In this document: in pieces, positions 1-10,535 of the stretch
Layout of the letters: each line of letters starts with the position of its first letter
Numbering within the stretch: position 1 is the first letter of the stretch
From: Clonostachys chloroleuca
Lineage: Eukaryota > Ascomycota > Sordariomycetes > Hypocreales > Bionectriaceae
DNA: 64,000 nt
Reading direction: 5' to 3'
NCBI GenBank assembly: GCA_037952775.1
Contig: JBANAY010000003.1
Span: 7,564,001 to 7,628,000 of the forward strand
Made by a program: the position numbers and the translations under genes
The notes under the pieces: model-generated
Told to the model about the DNA's origin: nothing
What the model saw: the letters and a program-made list of their open reading frames with translations, nothing else
The model's database searches: none

Positions 1-1
1 G

Positions 2-1902
2 ACACCGCAAGAACCGTGCGCGAGAATCGTCAGTCCTTCCCACGCAGACATGAAGCTCATTAGATCGTGGATCGCCCACTGCGACGTTTCTCATAAACAC
101 ATCTGCCATCGTCCCTATGACACCTACCTCCTGCCCAAGGCGCCCCTGAGCTTCATTGACGTTCAAAAGCTATGTATTGTCTCGCCTCCCCCGTCAGTAA
201 GGATGATCCGCCGCACCGGTACATCGCACTTAGCTATGTCTGGGGCACAGCCCAGGTCCAGCTCGCGCTTAAAGAGAATGTGGCAGAGCTTCATCGGCCA
301 GGCGCATTTGGCGAGGGAGGAGCGTTTACCCTGCCGCGGACTGTGCGAGACGCAATAGAGGTGACGGCCGAGCTGGGGGTGCCGTACCTGTGGGTGGACA
401 GTGTGTGCATCGTGCAGGACGACACAGAGACCCAGAAGGAGCAGCTCCAGGGAATGGGTGCTGTGTATGCGAATGCGTACCTTACACTTGTTGCCGCATC
501 TGGGGAAGACGCCAATGCAGGTATTCCTCGTGTAGGATCATCGCCAGTGCCAGAAGATGAGAAGGAGCAGATTCAGCGTGTGATAAGACTCCCAGACAAC
601 CCTCTGATCAGGACACAGGGTCGGGAAACCTTGAATCGAAAGCCGCTGGATTCTTCTAGCCTCAAATGGAACACACGAGGATGGACTCTCCAGGAGAAGG
701 TCTTTTCTCGACGCTTGCTTGGGCTGGGCCACATGGCGACTTGGACTTGTTTCGGCGATGACTGGGCTGAGGATATATGCTTGCCGAGCGAGAGGACTCA
801 GGATCCGGTTCCCATTTCTCGTAGTGAGAGGAACAAGAAGATGGGCATAGTGACATGGCCCAGTATTGGCGAATACAGCATCCTGGCGACCGAATATGCG
901 AGACGAGACCTGACATGGTCCACTGATGCTATCAACGCCTTCTTGGGAGTCATGACGCCCATGGCTGCTTGGTTCCCCGGCGGTCTCCTACGTGGCATTG
1001 CGGAGTATACATTTGATATCGGCATGTTGTGGGACGTCGGTTCCGCTGGCACACATCTGAGAAGAGATCCGGGTTCGGTGCAGCCCCTACATGCCACTGG
1101 TTTCAAGCATCCCTCTTGGTCGTGGGTATCATGGCAGGGAGACCTGAGATTTGATATGTGGAAAGCTGCCGAGGACTACAGCTTCCCTCGCGGACCCCTG
1201 ATAGTACATCCCTTGGCCACCTGGCACAAGCAGCTTTTGACCGGGGAGTTTGTGAAAATCGATAACACATACCACGTTGTGCGGAAGCATTTCGAGCGCG
1301 AGGGTACCAGCATCCCAGAGGATTGGACACGGCACACAGAGGACCAGGAGGGCAAGATATATTATCAAAACAAGAGCCATGAGCATATAGTCCCCCATCC
1401 ATCCTTTAACTATCCGATCCCGCCTCACGTACGATATCGCGACATAGATCAAAGGCCTTTCCACCCTCATATTCGCTTTCAGGGGAAGCTCGCACATCTT
1501 CTAGTCGATGTTACTGAAGATGATCGACAGTTCCTCCGTGGCAAGCTTCATGAGTCGGACGCAACATTAGAGACGGACCTCACATCCCCCGATGCATTTT
1601 GGTGTGGCCGCATAAATATTCCTTTCGAGAAGGGAGAACACGTGCCATCCTCACATGAAGTCGAGGTGATTGCTATGTCCGAGGGGGTGCTAGATCTTAA
1701 GGCGCCCTCTCGTGTTCCACATATGTTTCAAAAGATCAGGGAAAGGCCAGAGTTTGAAGATTCAGACGTATATGAGGTTGTAAATGTGCTTTGTATTGGG
1801 CGCTGTGTAAATGGAATGGTCTATCGCCGGGCACTGGGCGGAATCTGGAAACAAGCATGGGAAGAGCTGGTGACAGAAGATGTTGAGCTTTTGTTGACGT
1901 GA
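2..1902 (+). CDS. HET-domain (heterokaryon incompatibility) protein, 5' end outside window, with an apparent one-base frame break
   Basis: Heterokaryon-incompatibility family protein; members trigger cell death when genetically different hyphae fuse, or act in other self/non-self responses. The HET domain is clear: RYIALSYVWG, then LPRTVRDAIE, then LWVDSVCIVQD and YANAYLTLVAASG, all within about 100 codons after position 235. The canonical lead-in (a Trp-Cys-His segment and SFIDVQKLCIV) lies in a different frame at positions 2-190, open to the window edge. The two frames join if the C run at 188-192 had six bases instead of five. A start at the ATG at 172 would give 576 residues but lose the conserved lead-in. 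The frame break is either a true lesion or a consensus error. Family call is firm; the specific function is unknown. Confidence 0.85.
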
Positions 1903-2061
1903 CGTTTCAAAACGGGATGTTTAACCGGTAGTGTAGATTTCAGTACGTTCAGCAACATGGACTTCTCGTCTAAGGTCTCTATAGAAAAGACAAACCTCCC
2001 CCGAAGAGTATCTTGCTCAACAGCAGCCCAACTCTTAAAATAGAACAAATGGTTGTCTATT

Positions 2062-3429
2062 TTATTCTGCTCTTTTCCGGAACCGGTCAACTCTATCCAT
2101 AATCTCCTTACATCTTCTCCAAATTCTTTGGCGGTTTTTCAATCCCTTCAGCTCGTCATTGGACCTCTGCTTCGATATCCATCTGAAGACCGAACCCCAG
2201 TTCACCACATCCGTGTCTGATATTATCACTTGCTTGCCAGGAGGCTTAACCGATTCCCGTAAATCTCGCGCTGTCGGCCCTACCCATACAGAGTATTCCA
2301 ACTTCGACCAAGCTTCCCAAAGCCATGGCCATTCCAAAATGAGCCGACGTCGTAACTCATTTTGAGAAGCGCGGTTCGAAAGGGGAGATGCTAGGAGAAG
2401 ATTCGATATATCTTCCAGACTCAGATGATTGAATATTAGGCTGCGAATCTCCGAGGGCAGACTGGAGAAGACTTCCTCATGTCCAGCAGAACTGGCAGCC
2501 TGAGGAGCCATTTTTAAGAAGGCTTTATCCAGGTTTGGCACAAGGCAGGGATTTGCGGCGAGATATTCTGACCCTTGGAAATGCCGCCACCATTGAGACC
2601 GACCTGCTCTCACATCCTCATCCTCGATTGGGACGGGTGACTTTTCATCACTGTCCATCTCCCACCACTGTATGAATGCCCCAACGTCGACACGGTCATA
2701 TCGATGGAGGGTGGCTCGCTTGAAGGTTTCCAGACAGGCAGGATGAATTGGGATGGAATAGAAGTCCACGTGATAGCTATCCTCCGCTATATCCCTATGG
2801 CGAGTGATAGGCAATGCGTTGTCGCAGCCGTGTCTTTTTGGATAGCTTGATTCGGAGTACAAACCGTCGATGTTTGTTATAGAGTCAACCAAGCCACTGA
2901 GAAAGTATTGCCCTGATCTCTCAAAATCCTCGTCCCCATCCTCGGGCTCCCAGCTGGGAGGTTTTGCGACGAGCCCCTGCATCGTGGAACAGGTTCTCAT
3001 TTCTTCAACAGAGATCCTGTTCCCGTGATACCCGTCACCGGCGCCACATTCTGGGCCTGCAACGTGTTCCAAGCAGTGTTCATCTTCGGCGTCGCGGAGT
3101 CGTTTCAAAATCTTCGTTCTGCCCTGCTTTGAAACGCCGCGCAAATCTTCAAAATACATCTCTTCTTCAGGATGCTGGCTGAGTGCAAGCAGATCTCTAT
3201 CCTCGTGGTCCCGGTCCGCTCGGACAGCAATCATGCACCCTTCGGATACATTTCCATCGAATTTTTCGTCATCAAGATCGTCCTCATCAGGTGCCCAGCA
3301 CGAGACAAAACGGCCACGGCCCGTCCCATGGTTATCCCAGGCAGCGGTCGGTGGCTCTTGCGGCGTGCGGATGCGAGCGATGGCGAAAGTCACGCCGCAG
3401 ATTTGGCATATAATCTCAGAGTATCCCAT
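2062..3429 (-). CDS. F-box-type protein (455 aa)
   Basis: Single-exon gene of 455 codons, convergent with the HET gene (160 bp apart). The ATG at 3429 is chosen because no ATG lies upstream in frame. The N-terminus has a CQICG pair of cysteines followed by a segment common in fungal F-box proteins of this architecture. An F-box-like stretch (LPSEIRSLIFNHLSLEDISN) sits near residues 315-350, followed by a Trp-rich region (EWPWLWEAW). F-box proteins recruit substrates to SCF ubiquitin ligases; many fungal paralogues are uncharacterised. There is no intron and no obvious lesion. The substrate is unknown. Confidence 0.75.
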   Translation of the reverse strand: MGYSEIICQICGVTFAIARIRTPQEPPTAAWDNHGTGRGRFVSCWAPDEDDLDDEKFDGNVSEGCMIAVRADRDHEDRDLLALSQHPEEEMYFEDLRGVSKQGRTKILKRLRDAEDEHCLEHVAGPECGAGDGYHGNRISVEEMRTCSTMQGLVAKPPSWEPEDGDEDFERSGQYFLSGLVDSITNIDGLYSESSYPKRHGCDNALPITRHRDIAEDSYHVDFYSIPIHPACLETFKRATLHRYDRVDVGAFIQWWEMDSDEKSPVPIEDEDVRAGRSQWWRHFQGSEYLAANPCLVPNLDKAFLKMAPQAASSAGHEEVFSSLPSEIRSLIFNHLSLEDISNLLLASPLSNRASQNELRRRLILEWPWLWEAWSKLEYSVWVGPTARDLRESVKPPGKQVIISDTDVVNWGSVFRWISKQRSNDELKGLKNRQRIWRRCKEIMDRVDRFRKRAE

Positions 3430-4861
3430 CCTCTGAGGCAAGGTTTTTGAGATCAATTTTGGCAGCGGTGTCCGAAAGAGTGAGAGTGTGAAGATGTTAT
3501 GCGGTCAGCAACGAGATGTTCCATTTCAGGTGCTGGTTGAGTAAGAACTGCACTTGCAGGGATGGACACCGTTGAACAGTGAAAACGTACTGGCAGGTAA
3601 GCATGGATATTTCAGCTGTTTCCGTCACTGGCCGTCACAGCAAGGCACGATGGAAGTATTCAAAATGTAGTGGCTATGCGAATTCCCGTGAATTGGGTAG
3701 ACTTGTTTATAAGTTATAGGTACGTATTGAGAGGATCTAGCTCCTTAGAGACGATAAAATAACACATGCACCATCGCATCACAGTACTAATCCAGTCAGT
3801 CAACAAGATTCGGTCTATAGCTTTCATATCCCCTTAGATTGTAGCAATTATTGAACTCATATAGGCATTCGCTGACAACTTTCCCGTGTTGGCTGGTTTG
3901 TCGTGCCCTGCCCTTGAGCTCCAGCTGTCGTAAGGGCGTTAACATCATGGATGGCGGGTTTTCTGCCGTTTGCGGGGGATGTACAGGGGAAAGGCCCTTC
4001 TAGGGTTGCACTAAAGCGCCGCAGGTCAGTTGACTGTGCCGAGCGGCGCCACTAAAGTTACAGCAGGACCTTGGACTCAGAGGTGAGGCACTTGGCGCTT
4101 GAGCTGACTGGTGCCAGCGCTGAAGACAAGACTGACAGGGAAAACTTGCATGGATCATGCGTTTCATCGGCTTCTCCATGCGCTTGTGCAGAATCCCTTC
4201 TTTCGCGAGCGCCAAATAGCATACCCAGCGCACCCCCTCAACCCCTTTGGCAAGGCCTTGGCTGGCAGCGACGGCACCCAAAGCCGAGCCAGGCACTGAA
4301 AGACCGCCCACAGCCACTGAAAACCATCAATAAACCCCCCGGAACAATAAACGGGCCGATGTTTCAGTGGGCATTGCGCCAGCCATTGGCCCACACGTTT
4401 GAGGTTTGACGTCACGCGCCTCGAGCTTCAGATCAAGCCACAGCGCGAGTCAATTTCGCACACGCGAACCGACCATCCATCCATCCCTCCACCCATAAGA
4501 ACATCCATCCCCTGTCCGCTGTCCGCGCCTCCTTCTGCCTCGCTGCAATGCCAACAAAACCCGCCACTCGTTAAGAACTTGATTTCCCCTCCCCCTCCAC
4601 CTCCACTGATCGGCCTCGATGCAGCCCGATCCGAGCGGAGACCAAGAGGAGGACACACTTGCCGTCATCATCAGCTAGAATCCTAGAAACAACAACATCG
4701 ACACTTCACGCTGTCGTCCGCTCGCTCACCCCCGAAACACCACAGGCTTGGCATCGTCTGAGGGGCAGTGTTTTCGCCTTACCTAGTCTGTCTTGAAAGG
4801 GAGGATCCCGCTCGTTTCTCATCGGCGACGCTCATCACGCCACCCTAATTACGCGACCGCC
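3430..4861. other. Intergenic region with pyrimidine-rich leader
   Basis: Divergent promoter space between the F-box gene and the small membrane-protein gene. Short open frames here have no protein-like composition. From about 4460 to 4860 the + strand is CT-rich (runs of cccctccccctccacctcc type), which fits a fungal core promoter or 5' leader for the gene starting at 4862. Confidence 0.5.
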
Positions 4862-5406
4862 ATGTCTCTCACCATCCGCGAAAAGCCACAGGTTGGCGAC
4901 GCAAAGCGTTGGATTATCATTGGTACCATTGGGTAAGCAGCAAGCAATTGTCAGAGGCGGTGGCAGCGCAGTAGAGAAAACACCGAGACTCATTCCCCAC
5001 TGCTACTCGTCTGGCTTCGGTCGCGCCCTCATTCCAAGCTCAACTAACCCTCCTTCTTTTTCCTTGTCACTCTAGAGGCGCATTTCTCATCATCCTCATG
5101 GGAGCCTTGGTCGTGCTGCACATGAGGCGCCGCAAGCGCGACAGGCAGGAGGGCGTGGACATTGAAGGGGACGACGAGGTGACTGGCCACGACCTCGACA
5201 ATCTGGGAGTCACGGGCCAGCAGGGCCGCAGCGGCGCTGGCCAGAACCAAAACGCCTTCTCGCATCGTGACGGCTCCCCGTCGGGCTCGTACATGGGCGG
5301 CCAGCAGCGCGAGCAGTTTGGGGCTTATAAGGCGGATTCGATTTCTAGTGAGGATACCGGCAATCCCCATCACCACCCTGGTGCGCGAAAAGCGCAGTTC
5401 AATTAA
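4862..5406 (+). CDS. Small single-pass membrane protein (133 aa, one intron)
   Basis: Exons 4862-4932 and 5076-5406; the intron 4933-5075 begins GTAAGC, ends CTCTAG and joins Gly-Gly in phase. The product is 133 residues. The first 16 residues are polar. Residues about 17-38 (WIIIGTIGGAFLIILMGALVVL) form one membrane helix. A basic stop-transfer cluster (HMRRRKRDRQ) follows, then a hydrophilic Gly/Asn/Gln-rich tail ending AQFN. Orientation by the positive-inside rule would put the long C-terminal tail in the cytosol. No cleavable signal peptide or known domain is recognised. The exon structure is well supported by frame continuity and canonical sites; function is unknown. Confidence 0.75.
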
Positions 5407-5948
5407 GCAGGAGCCATCGGCGCCTGGTTCTTCATTCCTTTTGTGTTTCAAGAGGACCCTTTGGGGTGCTCTTTGTAATGTAGTACCGCGAACACGTCCA
5501 GATGTTATGATAATATCTTTCAGTTTGGGGGCTCACACTGGTGTGAGTCTTTTCAAATGGTTTATTGTTTCCGGGAGAAGGGGAGTTGGTTGTATGATGT
5601 GTACTTATTAATGCCATTATCTATGCATTGCAAATGTTTCTCTCGTCTATTGAACCGAGAAAGGCGTATGACAACTATGTACGCCCGGAAACTCATTATC
5701 GAGACGTAGAAGAAGTGATGACCGCTGCCAGGTAAATTGGGTGTTGTCTCCTCAGTGTAATATGTGCCTAGCCACAAAGCTGCCATGGGAACCAGCTAAT
5801 CTAAGATAGATGTATACTAACAGCAAGAACCGAATGGACACTACCGTGCTCCCTACAACTCTGCACTATCGAAGCAGTCTAACAGCTCTATTTAAATTTA
5901 CTCTATAACATCCAAGGGCAATCGTACATGATAGGCTCTGTGTGCCCT
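5407..5948. other. 3' intergenic region between convergent genes
   Basis: This is the spacer between two converging genes (ends at 5406 and 5949), AT-rich toward 5870-5950. Nothing coding is seen. It probably holds the 3' UTRs of both genes. Confidence 0.4.
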
Positions 5949-7892
5949 TTATATTATAGTTATCTCAATCCTATGCGCCTTCTCCCACCACGACTTGTCT
6001 TTTGACCTAATCAGCCCAACCCTCTGGAACTGCGTGCTGGCATCAAGCTCCCCCGCAGGCACCAAAGCAAGAGCATCAATCCACCCATACTCTTCCTCTC
6101 GGCGGCATGCAAAGCAAAACACGACCTGGCAAGCCTCTGAAGGTACGTCGAATGTAACAGTGCCAACCTTCCGTAATCCATCAGGCCCAGTGACCATGAT
6201 TGACCGCTCATCTGCTTGTAGATTGTCCCCTTCTCTCCACAATGCTGCAGCCGGTACGAAAAGTCCTCTAATCCGCAGCCGTCCTCCAACAAGCATGCCA
6301 AAAGGGTCGTTGCCTGCTGGCTCAGTACTCATCTCGAGGATCTCTGGCGAAAAGACGCTATCAATAGGCCGTGAACCGTCCCTCTTGTTGAACCAGTCTA
6401 CAGTTCCCTTTACCGATGCCCACGACCACGACGGGGCCAGGTAATCCTCAGGGCGCTCGCTCTTCCCCGCCTCCTTCTTCCACTCGCCCTGTACTTTCCA
6501 TGTGAGAGCCATCGGCCCATGTGATGCAAAGAGCCCGGCATGATACGCATCACCTGTCTGCTTAGCAAAATACCGGGCAATGCCGGAGATGGCGGGCAGA
6601 ACATCGGATTGCTTCGTCAGTGATCGTTTGCTGTACCTTTCCACCACCTCGTACCAAACAAGGGCATTCTTTTGTACGTTCTCATCGTCATAATATGTAC
6701 TTTTCTCATCTTGTGGGTGAATCTGGCCCATGTCGAATGCACGGAGTGCCATGTTGAACGGCAGCTTGTCTTCCCAGGGAAACTCGAGCGTCGCCTTCAG
6801 CGTTGCGCACTCCCACCGAATCGAGTCCTTGGAGTAGTGGGCAACTCGGGGAGATAGTTCTCGCTCCTGTAAAGTCCAACCACGCTTTATCAGGGGGTCC
6901 TGCATCAGTACATTGACAGTCTGGATGTCAGGCTGGCCGAAGACGCGGATGGTTCTGGCGCTTGACGTGGCGCCAGTTTGGTCATCGCTTGTCGCTTCCC
7001 AGGTCATATCAGCCGGTCCAACATGGACGTCTTTTGACTCTCCTAAACGGCAGCCGCCCGTGCCATCTGAAGATCCTGATGCAGCTACGGTCACATACGC
7101 GTTGGAGTAAACGGCTGCCATCTGGGACGCTTCAGCTTCCCAGTCTGCGCGTGAGTCCTGGATGATGCAAAGGGAGTCGATCCAGACATAGCGCACGCCA
7201 ATATTTCTTGTGATTTCTATCATGTCAGCAAAAGTCTTTGACAGATCTGCTATGCGTATCGACGTGGTGTGCTGGCCGAGGTTCGCTGTCGCTGTCTTGG
7301 CCGAAGCAGGCATGCTCAGGCCCCAGCAATGGCTCGCAGCAACATATCGCTTGTCTTGGATTGCTGCTCCCCTCGTCAACACCAGTCGAACTGTCCCTGT
7401 TTCCGAACCCTGTACATCGACCAGCCGTGATGGCACATACGAAGAATCAAAGTTCTTCTTACACTCCTCATGGCCCTCCCAGCATGTCTTCAACCACCAC
7501 CTCAGCGTTCCGGCCTCCCGCGATGGATCCGACGACTCCGACAGCTCAGGCGTAGCAACGAGCCCGTCATCCCAGCCATCCGGGACCTGGATCCCCCGCA
7601 TGCTCCCGACGTCCGCCCAGTCGACGCAGACCCATTGCGCTCCGAACTTCGTGCTCCGCAGCTGCACCTGCTTGGACGGGTCCACGGGCTTGCCGAACGT
7701 GCTGCGGAGCTGGCCGTCGTGGTCGGCGCGGCGTCGCATCGACCCTAGCATCACGACGCACATGGGGCAGCCCGCAGTAGCTGAGGCCTCGAGCGCGGGG
7801 ACATTCTCGTGGTGGGCGAGGCTGCATTGTTCCTTTCGGCCGGAGCTGAAGAGGTTGGAGGGGATGGTTCTGCAGAGTGCGCAGAGGGACAT
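5949..7892 (-). CDS. HET-domain protein (647 aa)
   Basis: Intact single-exon HET protein. The ATG at 7892 starts MSLCALCRTIP, the usual Cys-containing beginning of long fungal HET proteins; the frame extends upstream without another ATG. The HET domain occupies roughly residues 182-330: RYVAASHCWG, a linker with IADLSKTFADMIEITRNIGV, VRYVWIDSLCIIQD, then YSNAYVTVAASG. RGWTLQERELSPR follows, the usual post-domain motif, and later YLAPSWSWASV, a conserved feature of the family's C-terminal half. No frame break is visible. It likely acts in vegetative incompatibility or a related cell-death response; the partner is unknown. Confidence 0.92.
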   Translation of the reverse strand: MSLCALCRTIPSNLFSSGRKEQCSLAHHENVPALEASATAGCPMCVVMLGSMRRRADHDGQLRSTFGKPVDPSKQVQLRSTKFGAQWVCVDWADVGSMRGIQVPDGWDDGLVATPELSESSDPSREAGTLRWWLKTCWEGHEECKKNFDSSYVPSRLVDVQGSETGTVRLVLTRGAAIQDKRYVAASHCWGLSMPASAKTATANLGQHTTSIRIADLSKTFADMIEITRNIGVRYVWIDSLCIIQDSRADWEAEASQMAAVYSNAYVTVAASGSSDGTGGCRLGESKDVHVGPADMTWEATSDDQTGATSSARTIRVFGQPDIQTVNVLMQDPLIKRGWTLQERELSPRVAHYSKDSIRWECATLKATLEFPWEDKLPFNMALRAFDMGQIHPQDEKSTYYDDENVQKNALVWYEVVERYSKRSLTKQSDVLPAISGIARYFAKQTGDAYHAGLFASHGPMALTWKVQGEWKKEAGKSERPEDYLAPSWSWASVKGTVDWFNKRDGSRPIDSVFSPEILEMSTEPAGNDPFGMLVGGRLRIRGLFVPAAALWREGDNLQADERSIMVTGPDGLRKVGTVTFDVPSEACQVVFCFACRREEEYGWIDALALVPAGELDASTQFQRVGLIRSKDKSWWEKAHRIEITII

Positions 7893-8390
7893 TGTGGGCG
7901 GTCCTCTATGGCTTTCAACGTTCGGTGAAGGTTTTGGTGATGTTTTAGTCGAGGATCTTCTCCGGATGTTCGGCACGGTTGGGAACAGACGAGAGTGAAG
8001 GAGGCGGGGTTGCTGTGGCTTATGCGTCAAACAGCGCTATTAATTATTGTATCACAACCTCGAGAGTCTTGAAGTCTTGATATGGACTTGGGGTTCAAGG
8101 GCGGATAGTGAAATCAACATCTCGGTGTGCACCTTCAAGTTATTAAAAATTTCCATTCCTCAAAGGATATGGTGCGCGCTCACAGTGAATGTCTTGAAGA
8201 ATGTTTACACAGATAATTCTGGTCTACCTTCAACGATATTGAATGCGTACATAATTAAACAATCTCTACCAACAACCACGCAAAATCGGACCACCTCCCG
8301 TCGCTCGGGGCTTGAAATACATTGTCTCCTCACTCCTGCCATCGGTGCCAGGGATGGAAGAAAATGTTCTGAAAACAAGAGAATAATTCT
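7893..8390. other. Intergenic region
   Basis: Promoter of the HET gene on the minus strand, then the 3' flank of the Lys-rich reading frame. Nothing else is recognised. Confidence 0.35.
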
Positions 8391-8459
8391 CATGTCGACA
8401 TTACACCTGGAAGAAGTAAGCTTCGTTCGAAGCTCCTCTTGCTCCTGTTGGGAGAGGCA

Positions 8460-9500
8460 GCCTTTTTAGGAGCAGTCTTCTTAGGGGGGAGCTTTCTTAG
8501 GAGCGACCTTCTTGGGAGCAGCCTTCTTTGGGGCAGCCTTCTTAGGAGAAGTAGCCTTCTTAGGACGAGTGGCCTTCTTGGGAGCAGTCCTCTTAGGGGC
8601 AGCCTTCCTAGGAGCTGCCTTCTTGGGAAGATGAGCTTTCTTCGGAGTAGTGATGCTCTTAGGGGTAGTAGGCCTTTTTGAAAGAGCAGTCTTCTTAGGC
8701 GGGGCAGCCTTCTTCATAGGAGAAGCCTTCTTTGGGGTAGTGATCTTCTTTTGAGTAGTAGGCTTCCTGGGAACAGTTGGCCTTTGAGATATAGGGCCTT
8801 TTTTGATAGAGGCCTTCTTAGAAGCAGGAGGTTTCTTCAGCCTCGCATCCTTCTTGAGAGGGGTGACGTTCTTTGGATTACCTGGTTTCTTGGGGGTGAC
8901 AGGTCTCTTTCCCGATTTTTTCAGAGCAACAGGTTTCTTGACAATCTTCTTTCGAGCCAGAGGCCGCCGATCAACACTCTTCCTAGCAGCACCTTTCTTG
9001 CCAAGCTTCTGGGCAGGCTTTTTAGCTGCCTTTTTAGCAACAATAGCCTTGCTGTGAAGCTTCTTGGAGTCTGCAGTCTTCTTGAGAGCAGTGGCACTCT
9101 TCCTGTCAGTCTTCTTGGAAGTAGCGGGGCTTTTTCCAAGCTTCTTCTTCGCAGGCTTGTTGGAAATAGTGCCTTTCTTGCCAGTATCTCGATGGCTGGT
9201 GCCTTTCTTGAGGACAGTAGCCTTCCTTCCTGGCTTCTTAGAGGTAGAAGTATTTTTAACAGGCTTCTTAAGAACAGAACCCTTCTTCCCCGGTTTTTTC
9301 AGATTGGATCCTTTCTTGTGAACAGCCTTCTTTCCAAGCTTCCTGGCAGCTGCAGCATTCTTAATAGCCTTCTTGGGAATAATGCCATTCTTGCCCAACT
9401 TTTTATCATTAGCCCCTTTCTTAAGGGCAGTAGCCTTCCGGTGTGGCTTTTTAAGAGTAGCACCCTTCTTCCCTGGATTTTTGGGATTAGTTGTGGCCGC
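8460..9500 (-). repeat. Minisatellite coding for Lys-Lys-Pro/Ala repeats
   Basis: A degenerate 9-30 bp repeat on the + strand (variants of ttcttaggagcagcc and ttcttggga) encodes alternating KK, P, A, T and S residues on the minus strand. The composition resembles histone H1 tails or other low-complexity polycations. Unit boundaries drift, as expected for replication slippage. Confidence 0.8.
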
Positions 9501-9508
9501 CTGTTGTC

Positions 9509-9890
9509 CCGCTGGTAGCTGGTCCTGCGCTGGCTGATTCTGTGCTTGTAATTGAGTAGCCGATTATTCTGGATTCACCTATGTATCTCCTAACTGTTCT
9601 ATTATACTCTTCTTCAGTTTAATTCTATCTAACTTATCTTTTAACTTTTATAACTACTTCTTCCCCCTATTACATCCTGTTATACTACTGCTAGCTGGTC
9701 TTATACTAATTAGTCCTGCGCTAGCTAATTCTGTACTTATAATTAAGTAGCTGATTATTCTGGATTCGCCTATATATCTCCTAACTGTTCTATTATGCTC
9801 TTCTTCGGTTTAATTCCATCCAACTCGTCTTTTAACTTTTGCGACTGCTTCTTCCCCTCCGTGGCGCCCTGTTGTTCCACTGCTGGCTGG
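9509..9890. repeat. Direct tandem repeat, about 191-bp period, with RIP-like transitions
   Basis: The segment beginning gattattctggattc at 9562 recurs at 9753; flanking parts also match (gctggtagctggtcctgcgc at about 9510 against the mutated version at about 9696). By eye, over about 148 aligned bases the 9562 copy has T or A where the 9753 copy has C or G at about 22 sites. There is one transition the other way and three transversions. Several of the changes turn CAA or CAG codons into TAA or TAG on the minus strand. Confidence 0.8.
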
Positions 9891-10535
9891 TCCTTCGCTT
9901 GACGATATTTGGCCAACCTTCCTGGCCTGAGCTGTGCTGTTGTATATTTCCTTTGAAGTGCTGGGTCGCCTTGAAGTGAGATAGTGCCATCAGCGTGCAT
10001 AATGTGCTTGCCAGTATGTTCTCCGGGTACAAAAACGGGATGTTGGCGACTTTTGCTTGAAAGGACTTCAAGATCTGCCCCCTTGCCTTTCAGAATCTCT
10101 TTAGCTTTCGAAACAGCAAGCTTCTTATCGTCGTCTAGTCTGTCTTGCTCCGCTTTGATACCCCCTCTGCTCTCTGCCCCCAACCAGTAGACATCATTAA
10201 CTGTACCCTGGGTTTCTGCGTACTTCGGGTCCGGAAAGGTTAGTTGCATCTTCATCTCATCCCCCTTGATCTTTTCATCGTCGATCCTATTCTTCACCTT
10301 CTCCATATGTTCTTCCACTTTATCATGGCCGACCTTGGCCATGATCTTCCTCTCTTCGTCATTCTCGTTCTTGCCTTCCGCAGCGACGCTGATAGAATCT
10401 TCTAGGCCGGTAACCTGGAGGGCAACATCTTTGGGCCCAGCGACCACGTCTCCATCGTCATGAGCTGTGGTCGCTGGATCATCAGCCGCTCGTGTGATGG
10501 CTGCGAACGCGCAAAGAAGCAGAAAAAAATTTCAT

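Larger units (their letters stand above)
8391..10535 (-). pseudogene. Broken gene for a secreted-type protein with a charged domain and a Lys-rich repeat tail
   Basis: Read leftward, an ATG at 10535 gives MKFFLLL-type signal-peptide coding only if one base is dropped from the A7 run at 10523-10529. The frame then runs open (signal peptide, acidic N-part, Lys/Asp/Glu-rich middle) to a stop at 9770. Next comes a mutated tandem repeat, full of stops in what was the same frame (9562-9752). A second open stretch from about 9560 to 8481 has no ATG of its own but begins with the same Gln/Ala/Pro segment. It continues as 30-odd KK-containing repeats (KKAAPKKA type). A G6 run at 8484-8489 ends it early; with one G fewer it would run about 30 codons further, to 8391. 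I infer one ancestral gene, duplicated internally and inactivated. The signal-peptide reading depends on the homopolymer. No known family recognised. Confidence 0.6.

Noticed and set aside
8439..9518. Long + strand frames of Leu/Ser/Phe-rich composition opposite the Lys repeats
   Set aside because: They are the antisense of the KK repeats; composition follows from the repeat, with no domain or start context.
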